In this document: positions 1 through 12,500 of the stretch, in pieces
Position numbering within the stretch: the stretch's first letter is position 1
Layout: each line of letters begins with the position of its first letter
NCBI RefSeq assembly: GCF_910596095.1
Contig: NC_056553.1
Location: 15,423,291-15,487,290, forward strand
Length of the DNA: 64,000 nt
Direction: 5' to 3'
From: Thunnus maccoyii
Lineage: Eukaryota; Chordata; Actinopteri; Scombriformes; Scombridae
Program-made: the position numbers and the translations under genes
Notes under the pieces: generated by a model
Databases searched by the model: none
What the model saw: only the letters and a program-made list of their open reading frames with translations
Told to the model about the DNA's origin: nothing

Positions 1-1740
1 TTCCATCATTTGAACTTTAAAGGGCATGTTTGCCCTGGGACCAATTCATTTCTGCATGCACACATAAAGACACATACTTGTGAATGCTGCAAGCACCACT
101 CGGATGATATAAATAAGTATATGAATACAATTATTATTATAATTTCGAAAGGGTGCAGTTTTGTCTTTAAACACCCTACTTCATTTGTCTTTGAGTTTGT
201 TTTTATGACAGTTTTGAGATTACATTTGCAACATCTCAACAAAAGGTGAGTAAAACTCCCAAATAAAAGAGACAAATGAACATGCAGGCTTGTTTACTTT
301 TCTCAACCTCCCAGCCTGTCGTGATGTAAACAGACATCCTGTCGCTTCAGCCGTTGTTCTGAGGACGCTGTTTATGAGACTGTGTGTGCTGCCAGATGCT
401 GCATTGTAATTAAAAGGAAACCGTCTGGACTCTCCTTCCTCCTCCTGCTGCCGCTGCTGGCACTTCAGGAACGTTAGCTCTAAGTGGAGCTTTACTGGCT
501 CATTTATTTATACACTCTCACACTCTTTCTTTTGTTCTCTCTGTCTCTTCACATATTCTATCTTTATGACACTCTATTTATTTCACTCAACTTAATCCCC
601 ACATTGTGAGAATTTGCAGTTTTGCAAAATTTCCAACACTTTTTCGGGCCAAAACCACATTGGACTGATTTCTTTAGCGTTTGAAATGGTCCCATTAAAC
701 CATATTTTTCAACTATGTGTGCATTAGTCGTATAATACACTACCACCAGAGACTGGAATTTTTAATAAGTGGGAGATGTCAGAGCTCTGAGAGGACAAAA
801 TAAAAAATAATGATAATAACAACGGCCTAAATGGGGGAAAAAACCACTAGGTGACTAACTGGAAGAATCATCAGCATGTTTTGGTGCAGGGTCTTCATTA
901 GGATGTTTTGCAGAATGTGTAAAAACACAGCATATATACTTTACATGAAGGCTGAATCATATCAGTTATCCAGTGAGGGTTAGACACTTGGTTGGCCAGC
1001 TTGGTGCTGAACCTAACATAGAAACTCCAAAATAAAAACATACAACAAAATTACATATGCAGACTTTTGATTTTGACATCACAGCTGCTTCGCGGAGTGC
1101 TAACAGCTTTCAGTTACAAAATGTACTTGTACTGTACATCAATCATTGACAAAAGCTGTTGGAAAACTAAACAATTTAGCTATATTAATAACAAAAAAGA
1201 AAAAAAAACATCCAATAGCATGCCCTTGATATCTCCCACACACACATGTACTGTACATGAAACAACACACACCCTTGCAGATGCAGGCTGCCGCTGTCAT
1301 CTGTGCAGTTACCATGGTGATATTGAGCGATTTCCTCATCCACTCCCTTGAGCGGTGGAGTGGCAAGCAGTGAGGAACAAAGGTGAGATGATGGTCATAG
1401 AGAGGAAATATGGAAGTTGGACGTGAGGAGGAATGTGCTGGACTAAGAGACACACACTGACCTTCCATCACCTCTGTAGCAACGAGGCAGTGATGCCGGT
1501 CTGGGCCAACCACTGAAGTAATCACTAACTCAGTGTATCATAGCTGCCTTGACATATATGATTCATGGATGAACAGCAGGCATGAATGGAGAGAATGACA
1601 AACAAAACGATGATGTGGTGACTCCCTTTAGCAATATGACATATTAAAAATGCTGTGAGACACATAATTAAACCACGTTTATTCATGCATGGTGTCCATA
1701 ATATCACATGTGACCAGTGGTGGAAGAAGAATTTGTCTAC

Positions 1741-2263
1741 TTAAAGGTCCCCTCCAGACATGTATTAAGACATATAAAATGACTCTGCTTGGAACAATGT
1801 GTGTCTAATATGGTTTTTCCACAAAAAATGAATAATTACCACTTTAAAATTCTTAAAATGGCATCTACTCCTCCCTCATTAAAAATACCAGAATCTATAA
1901 ATATACAAATATATTTCATTTTAGAAGTTTAACTGATGGATACAAGATGTCTCCTACTTCACTGTAAAGTCCAATCTCATTGTTTGTGCACTGGAGGGTT
2001 CAAGTTTCCACATCACACTTGTGTAAGTTGAATATTAGACCAGGATCAGCTTCAAAACTGTGTCACAAATTATGCTCATAGGCCCATCCTTAAAAATCTG
2101 ATTTTCAATGAGCTCAGATAAACTTCCCTCTTTCAGCAGTTGAATGTAAAAACAGCCTTCAAGTGTTAAACTCTGCACATACATCATTCTGCACAGTGAA
2201 GCTCAAACATCCAACTGTGGGAACAAGAAGAAAAACATATTTTTGAGTGGAGGGGGACATTAA
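1741..2263. mobile_element. TTAA-flanked MITE (piggyBac-like) nested in the hAT-like MITE
   Basis: TTAA occurs exactly at both boundaries (1741-1744 and 2260-2263). Just inside are inverted repeats: AGGTCCCCTCCA on the left and, read on the other strand from the right, TGTCCCCCTCCA. TTAA duplication is the hallmark of piggyBac-type transposition. About 520 bp, no coding capacity seen. Confidence 0.6.
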
Positions 2264-2660
2264 ACTTTTAAAATCAGCAAAGCAAAGTTTCCCTTCCCCT
2301 TTCAGTATTAATTTACATATTTTATATCTGATGGCTATTATTGATGCGTTAACATGTCAGCAGCATTTTAATGTTGTAGCTGGTTGAGTTGGAACTCATT
2401 TTGGCACTTTATATACTGGCGGGTATATATCTGTAATGATCCATTATATTTCATGAGCGTGTTTTATTTATGAAATTTTCATTCTGCAAAGTAGAATTGG
2501 TAGTAACTATAGCCTTCAAATAAATGTGGTATAAAAAGTGCAAAATGTGCCTCTGAAATGTTGTGGAGTAAAAATATAAACTATTGATAGTAAGTTGGAG
2601 CTGATGTATTGACCAGACTGATATAGTATATTGGTAGTTATTAGCTCAGATGTATCAGTA

Positions 2661-2662
<2 letters not shown>

Positions 2663-2715
<53 letters not shown>
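2663..2715. repeat. (GT)n microsatellite
   Basis: An uninterrupted run of about 26 GT units inside the hAT-like element. The same kind of repeat recurs throughout the window. Confidence 0.95.
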
Positions 2716-2716
<1 letters not shown>

Positions 2717-5360
2717 AGCCAATAAATAACAAGAAATTAGAGAAATGCCAAAAATATGTTGGAGGTAGTATAGAAGCAGTGTTGACTCCACCAGAGAGCA
2801 CAACAAGTTAACAAATATGTTTATGTTTCGTATTATGTTAAAATACCTAAAAATTATACTGCAGAAATCCACTTAGTTACTTTCCATCACTGCATCAGAC
2901 AAATTAATGAAGGCAATACAGTAATAAAATGCTCTTCAGTCCCAGTAGACAGTAACACATACCAGATCAATTTCCTTGCTTGTCCAAGATAAACACAAGA
3001 ATGCCACATAAGAAAGCATCCTGCTGGCTGCATCCGTATGACTGACAGATTGACAGAACTGGCTTATTCTTTTTGCAAATCGCCAAGTTCTGCTGACAAG
3101 CTGTTGTTTCAGAGGTTAGTGTTGAGATGCAAACAGTACCGAGCTGTGTGCTGTGAGTCTGGAGTTGGCGTGGGATGAAGTGTCATGGTGCACAGTCCTC
3201 AGAGGGTCTATTAGTCTATTTATTTCTGTATTAGCTTCCCTATTTGTCTGTGAGTGTGTGTGTGTGTGTGTTGCGTTACCTGCCTGCCTGTCAATGTGTG
3301 ATTCTTGCGAGGCAGCTCACTTTCCCTGACAGCAGTCCTTTTGTGTCTACATTGTCCTGAGCTGCAGCAGGTAATTTCCCCACCTATTGTCCCTTTTCAC
3401 ACTGCCAGAAACTATAATTCAGGTCTAACCAAGCGAGAACAGTACAGCTCTGTTGAACGCAACTTCAGTCAGAGTGAGACAACTCTGAGAGTGTGAAGGA
3501 CGGCTGGAGTGTGTAATGGTTTGGAGACTTGTTACACCCGTGCTGTGACTGGGAGGACTGGGCCCGTAAGTGGAAATACACAGCATGGGCGGCATGAAAT
3601 CAAATACACACTCCTTCAGGGTGAGGTGACTGTAAAGGCAGCTGTTGCCTGTAGTTAGATGGGTAGAGAAACATCAAAGATTGTCTTTTCTGGTTGAGTT
3701 ACAGCATGTCAAAGTGAAGTAATGTAAGGGTTTGTGATTGCCGGCTGTATGCTTACAGGCTCTGCACTAAAACGTTGTAGTGATTTGACAAACAGCAGTT
3801 CGTTTTGCAGTAAAGCTGGAATAGTATAACATATCTGACAGCTGGCTGTGTTACTGCTGCTGTCAAGGGGGGAAAAAAAGAAATGCCAGCTTCTTAGATT
3901 CTGATGTATTTGTTTTTTGAATGCCTGGCCTTGCATTTTTATGGATTGTGGTCTCATTAAACCCTTTCTGAAATCATTTTATGAAGTAACATGCTGATAT
4001 GTGCACAATATATGTCTTTTAGCAAGTCACACACTGGTGAGAGAGTTCTCATCCAGTGGCGACACTTCGGTGCGGAAGAGTGATGGCTGTGTAACGGCGG
4101 GTTGTTTTCTTGGCTGTGTTGCTGTTAGCTATGGCACAGATTGGTGAGTGGCTCTGGCTCCTTGAAGGCAGGCTTCACCAAACCACCGGCAGCATTCGAA
4201 TGTCTCTGTGCATTCAGCCAGAAACTCTAAACAGAAGCAGGAACAGGACGCTGCTGACTAGATTAGTGGCTGAGGCGAGGAGACAGGCCAAGGATGGGTG
4301 TCATGGAGTTTGGTTGTTTTTGTATTTTGTCAGCAGCAGGGGCTGAAGCTTTAGAGCAAAAGCTTGGTTGCGTTTTGGCTCCGGTTAGTGGATGTTCCTG
4401 TGTTTTGTCTGGAGCTGGGTTTGAGGATGATTATGGTATGGCAGTTAGGAGGTGAGATGTGTCTGGAGCTTACTTCCCTTCTTCCAATAGCATTATATTC
4501 TACCTTGGTGGTCTGGTGGATGCCTCTCCTATGCTGGCTGACACTTTGTCTTCTTAATAAGATGCACATCCATGTACACTGTCTTCACTTTTACAGCCTG
4601 GCTGTTGAGAAGGCCACAATAAACGGGAATCACAGGAGAGATATCTAACATGAATCAATGGGCCACAAAGGGAGTATGTGGTTTTCAAAGGCGGGAATGT
4701 TGTAACCGCTACACCTTCTCTGGGTATTTCACCATCTCCACTTTACTCTCAATCTCTCCCTGTGCTCTTTAAGTAGGCCTGTCTAAGAATTATAATCACA
4801 AAATTTCCATTTAGGTCACACGAATGTCCCTTTGCTAGAACTGTAGATTCTGCAGTTTGTCTGAGGGGAAGTGTTTACGTAAATATAGCAGCACTAATTC
4901 TTTTGAGACTTGGCCTGAATGAGCTGTACAGAAAATGTACAAAAACATTACTGGTTATGTGCACTGAGAATATGCCTGTGATAAGTGCAAGTGTGTGATT
5001 TGTTTGAAAGTCAAAGAGAATTATCAGATGAATTGTCACTTTCTTTCAACTGTCATTTTGTTTCTTTTTTTTGTTGTTGTTGTTATTGTTGATGTTTTTT
5101 TATGCCAGAGGGAAAAAGCATGAAGAAGAACACAATACAACTGACAGAATGACAAAATGGAGTTGACTAGTTGACAAGAGTACAAAAAGGGGTTTTAGTG
5201 GCTTTGTATGCAGGGTAACCTACTTATAATGTTGCAACAGTGCAAATGAAAGTATGCCGCTACGTTATTATATGGTATGATATGAGCAGAGTATTTGCAT
5301 GTTTGTGACAGGCGACAGAGTGACAGCTCTTATCTCTCTCTTTCTCTCTCTCTTTATCAG

Positions 5361-6533
5361 AAAGTAGCGTTCACGAGGGAAGCACCGGCAACGACAATGA
5401 TGGCAGCGTCTGTGGCAGTGACTCTGCCTTCTACAAACAGAGTGAAGGTGAGAGATGCGGTGGTGATGAACATGCGGCATTTTGAGGCAGTGCAGATGGG
5501 TAATTTCAGCCACGATTATAATCGACATTATCTTTGCCACTTTACAGTTGTTTCTTGTAGCTTTATTGATTTTTTTTTTCCCACCATTTGTCCCTTTTTT
5601 TTCCCATTTTCTTAAAAGGTTGAGCTTTTATGTTTATTGCTCATTAATTGTTCCCTTAACAAATAGAGGCCATTCTGTAAAGGGCATGTGTGAGGGGTGA
5701 AGTACATCAGAGCTACGCTGCACTAAAATGAGCTGAAACACAGAGCGACAGTCGTCTTTTAAGCATTAAACTGCCTTCTCGCACAAATGCACACACACAC
5801 ACTAAATTATGCCCTCCTACACACTACACACAACCCTTTTAGATGCCATTTACATGCACACGCCGTCATACACAAGTACACAACAACCAAATAGTCCCAA
5901 TATAACAGTAACGCTAACATAATTTATTTGCTGATAATTATGAGTTGTTTATGCAATGATCAAGATCTGCCATTTCGATAATGGCAGCTCTTGAGAGGCC
6001 AACAAACAAACAAACACTCTCTATGTGTGTGTGTGTGTGTGGGATCTATGTTTTCATTTTGACTGTGTTTAAATGGACCACATGGACAGAAAAACTGGTC
6101 TTTTACAGTTTGGTTCAATTATGGGTAAAAGATAGGGGGATGTTTGTGCGTTAGGGGATGTTTATATGTTTATGTGTGTTTCATGTGTGTTATATCAGGA
6201 CACAGTATGGCAGAGACGCTCACAGTCGCCTTGCGTGTCGCTGAGGAGGCTATAGAGGAAGCCATCGCTAAGGCAGAGGAGTTCAGTGACAGCTTGGTGA
6301 GACAGCCCTCCGCTCCCTCTTCTTCCTCTCCTTTTTTTCCTTTTTTTTGTGCTTTTCTATTTCTTCTCTGCTCTTCACTCCCCAATTTCTATCCCCGCTT
6401 CCTCTGTCATGGCCTCTTACTTCACCTCTCCTCGCCTCCCTCTCGGTCTCAGTATCAGCGGGATGCAGTCATGGTTTTTGGCTAAGGCGTCTGCACAGAC
6501 TGGTAATTCGCAGTCACTTTGAATAAATGTGTG

Positions 6534-6565
<32 letters not shown>

Positions 6566-9500
6566 CAGGAGAAGCAGAATGAGGCTCGGTATCTGCGGGA
6601 CCACAAAGAGGAGCTCATAGAGGAACTTGCTACAACTATTGTACAAAAAGTAGGTTGGGTAAGAGTGCGTTATACATGATTATTTTTCAGAATCATGTAT
6701 AGTTAACCTAATTCAAAAGTTAATGCACACTGGAAAATGAAGATGTCATTAACTTAGGTCTTTACCTTGACAGGATGACTGACAGTAGACCATCAAAATT
6801 TTAATCAAAAGCTTTTGCGTTGTCATTACATTTTGGTGAAGAGATAGCTCAGGAACATTGAAATGTAAATGAACATGACTGCAGTTCGTTGCCTCTTTTG
6901 AAACTGGTATTACAGAACAGTTTGAGAAAGGGGCAGAAAGGCTTTGAAAATAATACCAGTATGTTAAAATTCATATGACAATTGCTTTAATTTTTTTTTT
7001 TTTAAATGGAGACACAGTTGTTTGATTGCTTTTCAGTTTTAATTAACATTTGTTGGCCATTTAGTCTGTGGAATTAAAAAAAAAAGGATTTATTTTTATC
7101 TTCACTTTGAGGTTGTCAGTGCATAATATTACATGGAAATTTAAGTGGGAGCTGGATTATTGATTATAAAGTTATAACAAATTATTCATGGCTACGTGTA
7201 AGAATAAAAAGCTGTCGTGGGATTGCATATTAAGTTTCCAATTTGTATTTATTATTATTTTCATTATTTCTTTAAATGCCATATGCTTGCATTTCTCACA
7301 GTTTATATACTCTGATCTTCTTCCTTCTACTTTCCTTCTCAGATCATCCAGAGGAGGAAGCGTTCAGAGATGCAAACAGAGTATGACTTTGTCTGGCCTC
7401 AGCCTCAGTCCCTGATCCAGTCCAGTGAACCACCCTCCCCTTCACAGCCTCAAGCTTCTTCACAAGGACCACAGGATCCCCTCAAGACCTCCTACTCCCT
7501 CTGGGTCAGTAAGTGCTGTCAGCAGCAAAGAATAAATGTCAAAGTCAATCCTCCACATGATGTATGTGGCCTCCCTGATGCCTCTTTCAAACCATTTGTT
7601 CTTTGTTTTCAGACTGTGAACACATTTTCATCAATATTTTCCTGCTGAGTCTTCACCAGAAGGATTTGCTTCTCTATTGTGCAACATGTGTATAAAGAAG
7701 GGTGGTTTGTTTTTTCTAGTACACAGGCTCCTCATTTTGGAGCACATACAGTAAAATTCTCCTCTATCTGTGTTCTGATGTGGAGTCCTCCGGGTGGACC
7801 GGCTGTTGTCTCAGTGTCTTTGCCAAGTTTCAAAAACACGAAAATGTTGTTTTTGGCAGAAAATCACTTTCACTTTTCTGTAACACTGTGTCACATGTGA
7901 GGGGAGGATGTTGTCCCATTTTGCATTCAATTCTCTTTCTTTTCCTGCTGTCGTCTTTGGATCATGTAGTTGTTGTAGCGAAATCGACTGGTCAAGAGTC
8001 TGACTTGCTTGAAATTAGGCACACTTAATCCTTGTAATATTCCCAGGATTAGGGTATTCTCCAAAAATCAGCATGATCTGGGTTTTGATGCGGTTTCAGA
8101 TCCAGCTGCAGATTAAACATGTAAAAATAATTTTTAATATTGAAATAACTAATTAGACTTGGCAGAGATATGCCTTCTTTGAGTTTTATCATTAGTTTCC
8201 TTTGAACAAGGGGAAACATAGACCACCAAGCAACAAAACAGACCCACAGCTGCATGTCTAATAGCTCTTTTTCCACTGTTTTGAAATATTTTATAGCAGA
8301 TTTTCTCCTTAAGTAGGCAGAGGCAAAGCATGAAAATGTGATTTGAGCCAAGCATGAATTAATTCTGATTGATATGTGAGAGTGGACCAAAGATGACAGT
8401 TTACCTGTTCAGTATTCTGATGTTAAACCCTCTCCAGCTCACATGTAATAGCATTGGTTCAATAAATGTGCCAGGTTGGTGAGAAGTACACACCATACAA
8501 CACACTCATTACGCAGACACCCAGAGATATACAGTTACACACACACACAATCAGCAGTACACACACACACACACACCTGGCAGTGGTTCACGCTACTCGT
8601 CAGCAGGGACTGGTGGAGATTTGTCATCATCCCACGTGTGAGCGAAGCATCAAAGCTGCGCTCCCCAGGCCTCTCCGTTCTGCTTCCCGCTGTTTCACTC
8701 AGCGAAAATCAAAGTCCTGTGAAATACGCAGGGATCTCCCTTAACTACTCAGCCTGCCATGGGGCTGGCTCAGTTTATCAGCTCTCTGCAAAAACAATAC
8801 TGTACATGCAAATACACACTTTCATGACTCTGTCATGCCTGAATATTATCCCTCTAATTCCCCACAACCCCACACTGTATCTATGAACCTGTACCAGTGT
8901 TTCCGAAAGCTATAATTAGGAGAACAAACCCTTGAAGAGCTAACCTTTAACTTGTGTGTCAAAAGACAACCTTAAACTTGAGATGTTGCCTTTATATAAA
9001 ACACATTGACTCAACTGCCCTGTAGTGTAAAAATGTAAAAGATTATGGGCATTTTCTGCGTAGCTTAACCCTTTTTAGATGCAAGATTGGCAAAATTCTT
9101 TTATTTTTGGAGAATTTGGGAGAATCTCTCATTCATTGTCATTGTAAAGACACTTTATGGGTCTCAATTAAGATAGTGGCACATGATCTCTTTTTGTTTA
9201 TCTGTCTGTCTCACACAGCCTCTCCTCTCTGGCTAGTAATTCAGTTGTTTTCTAGCTCCACCTGCTGATGGGAATTTTGAGGTGCGCAGATTTCTGCCAG
9301 CACAGGAAGGAGACTAGCCAGCTGGACCAATTGCTCTCCTTTTATATTATGTTGTTACTCTATGTGGATATTATATATGACTGTTCCTGAGCACTGTGCA
9401 GCTGCTTCTGTCCATGCAGCTAGATTAAAAGTCTGTTTAAAGGGGCCTCTCAGAGTCAAGTGAACAGTGTGACAATTATTTTAAAAAGTTGACACTAATT

Positions 9501-12500
9501 TTCTGCACTTCTCTGGCTGAGCCTGTTGTCTGACCTGTTCCAGCATTTTATTGCTCACATTTGTGTTCCTTTACCTGTGTGTGCTTGCAGCGGTCACGCT
9601 CAGCCTTCTCCCTCACCAGTGACGACTCCCCAGATAAAGGTCCAGAGGACGAGGGTGCCGGGGCGGGCGGTGGCTTGCAGGAGTACGCCTCTCTGAAGAG
9701 GGAGCCCAAGGCCACGTCTCTGCCCAGCTGGAAGAGTGTGGATCGCCTGGACAACTCCAGTAACTACTTTTTAAAAATTTTTTACAGCTGCTAATGTGAA
9801 TTCATTCTCCTAAGCATTTGGTGTGGGGATATGTAGTTGGATGGATTAAAAATGTTTGTGTCTTGATAGCTATTTACAATATGGTATAATATTTTTAAAA
9901 TGTGTAAAGGAAAGTTGTATGTCTTCTCCCTCTCAAATTAGTTATATTCACAGTAGTTATCCCAGTGATTAAGACGATGACAAGACTGACTGTGGTTGTG
10001 TCATATTTTACATTTACCTGCAATTTATCCAACTCTTACTAGCTTTCTTTACTTTGCACTTAAATGTGATACTTCACGTTTTAATGTTTTCTTGCCACTG
10101 TGAAAATGTATCACCATTTGGTTTCATTGTAACTGACTGATATGAAGGGAATCACAGCTGCTGTTCTTCTTTAATGAGGAGACTAAAGCATTTTTTCTGT
10201 TTCTGTGTTTGATACTGGAGAGTGGAGTATCACTTCAATCCATTGTTGAACGGTTAAAGGTGCAATATGTAAGAATTATGTAAGAATTTTAGTTTTCTTA
10301 ATTAACTAAAATTGTCAACAGAATGTGAAGAAATAACAGTTTTGATGTTATGTCAAAGACGTGTATGTATTGTGTTGCAGAGATATCTACTGAAGTTAGC
10401 ATGCTAACCAGCTAGCCCCAGCACGTCTTCTCTCGTAAAACCACTTGTACCTCAAGAATCACCTCTTGAGGTACAAGTGAGTTACTGTAGCATCCAGTCT
10501 GCCCTCAGTCCAACATGAGAGGAAGAAGTAGCACTTTCTCTTCTAGGTTAGATTTATTAAAGTAAATGTTAACTCAGCATTAGCCCCAAATTCATATTGC
10601 TATCATACTTAGTCAAAGTCCTAGTTACCTAGTTTGCTAGCTAACAGAGAAGTGATACCACACTTGATTTGGAGCTAATGTAATGTCAACTTTCTGGTGA
10701 TACACTGCCCCCCATTAGTTTGGAGTGTTGAGTATGAATTTGCCAATTCTTACGTATTGCATGCAATCTTGTATTGATTGCAAAAATTCTGTCTATTACC
10801 CTGATGTTTCACACTCTTGCATCTGCACACAGCTCAATGAAGTGCAGGTGGAAATAAGATGAAAAAGATTTTGTTTTAACTTAAATTTCTGCTCTCTGGT
10901 CATGTTCATCCAGGTGCGTCCTCAGTTCTTCAGAGCCCAGACGGTAACTGGATTGCTCTGCACAGCTCCCAGCTGTCTCGGCCCAGCCTGCTAACCAAGA
11001 GGAAGAGCCTGGTGTTCAGCGTGTTGGAAAAGGAGTCCGGCGTCGTCTCAGCTTACGACGAAATGGGGTCCAACTCTGAGGAGGACGACGAGGGTGGCTG
11101 GGGAGCAGCGTTGCGACAATTCCGACGCAAACTGTCTGATGAGACTTACTACACAGACTCGCAGCACGACCCAGAGTGGACGTACACCCAGCACCTCCCC
11201 ATCACTTCACCGTCCTCTGGCCAGTACACCAACACAGAGACTCTCAACTCAGACTCTGAGGCCTCGTCTGTGCTTTCTGCATGTCCTCGGAAACCGCCTC
11301 ACAACCTGCTGAGAAAGAAAGGACCTCCGGACACACACCTACACCCTCACCACCAGCCCCTATACCACCAACACCATCACCAGAACTTCCCTCCGTATCC
11401 ACTTGTCTCAGAGTCACTGGATGTGAACTTTAACCCTAAGGTGATTTGTCTTAACATTGTCACTTTGGATATTCTACAATGTCTTAATCATTATTAGATG
11501 AAATGACTTTACACAGAAAATGTGACTTATCATGTGACTGATTGATAATAGATTATATCTACATAAATAAGTAAAGAACATGTGAAAGACAATGAATTTA
11601 CAATAGAATATGTTTTTTTCTAGGCAGTGCTGGCAAATGTATTCACATTCTTTACTTAAGTAAAAGTACCAATACAGCAATGTACTATAAAAATACAAAA
11701 TCCTGCATCTTAATTAAGTATTATCAGCAAAATGTACTCAAAATATCAAAGTAAAACTACTTCTACTGCAGAAAATGGCCCCTGTAAGTGATATATTATT
11801 ATGTATTACATTATGGATTGTTAATACTGATTCATCAGTGTGTAAGCAGCATTTGTAGCTGATTGATGTGGCGCTAGTTTAACTACTTTTTATAAAGTTA
11901 GGTAAGTTTACTGTAATGGTTCCCAACCTGAGGGTTGGACCTCCTCCAAAGGTTCACAAGATAAATCTGAGAGGTCGTGAGATGATTAATGGAAGAGGAA
12001 AGAAACTGCCACTAGAAACTGCTATTTTACAAGAAGTCACAAGCCAAAAATGTTGGGAACCACTGGTTTATTTTTAACAATGTATTGTATTTTATAAGCT
12101 TATCATATCTTTTTTCATGGAAAATCTTAAAGTGTAAAGTAGTAACTACAACTGTAGTGACAAATTTAGTGGAGTAAAAAGTACAATATTTCCCTCTGAA
12201 ATGTAGTGAAGAAGAAGAAGTAGTATCAAATGGATATACTCAAGTAAAGTACTGGTGCTCAAAATGCTATTTAAGTACAGTACTTTCGTAAATATACTCT
12301 GTTTCTAGGTGATGGGAGACAGCAGTGAGGCAGAGGAGAGGCAGAGTGACCCCGTCAGAAGATCGCGGCGACGCAGGAAAAGCAAGAGAGAGTCGTCATC
12401 AGAGCAGAGCAGACCAGCTGGCCAAAACCATGCACAGTCCCTTTACCCCTTGGTACAGGTAAAATATCACTCCTGTAGTTGATTATTAATAGTAACTGAA

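Larger units (their letters stand above)
1714..2893. mobile_element. hAT-like non-autonomous DNA transposon (MITE), interrupted
   Basis: The left end starts CAGTGGTGGAAGAAG and the right end, read on the other strand, starts CAGTGATGGAAAGTAA, giving imperfect terminal inverted repeats. The eight bases outside each end, CATGTGAC and CATCAGAC, agree at six of eight positions, as expected for an old 8-bp hAT target duplication. The body contains the recurring teleost motif of tracts such as CCTCTGAAATGTTGTGGAGTA, also present in the copy at 11625-12300. It contains a nested element (1741-2263) and a GT microsatellite (2663-2715). No transposase is visible. Confidence 0.6.
1..5360 (+). other. myrip: Presumed myrip intron upstream of the first visible exon
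   Basis: I found no convincing coding exon here. The stretch ends at a clear acceptor (pyrimidine tract and TTTATCAG at 5341-5360). An open stretch at 4022-4092 after a TTTTAG could be a missed exon, but I could not match it to MYRIP. The region carries the nested transposons at 1714-2893. Confidence 0.6.

Noticed and set aside
2516-2872. 118-codon minus-strand frame
   Set aside because: Runs through the GT microsatellite inside a transposon; the THTHTH stretch is the repeat translated.
4022-4100. Possible extra upstream myrip exon after TTTTAG
   Set aside because: The translation could not be matched to MYRIP, and no convincing donor in a compatible phase was found.
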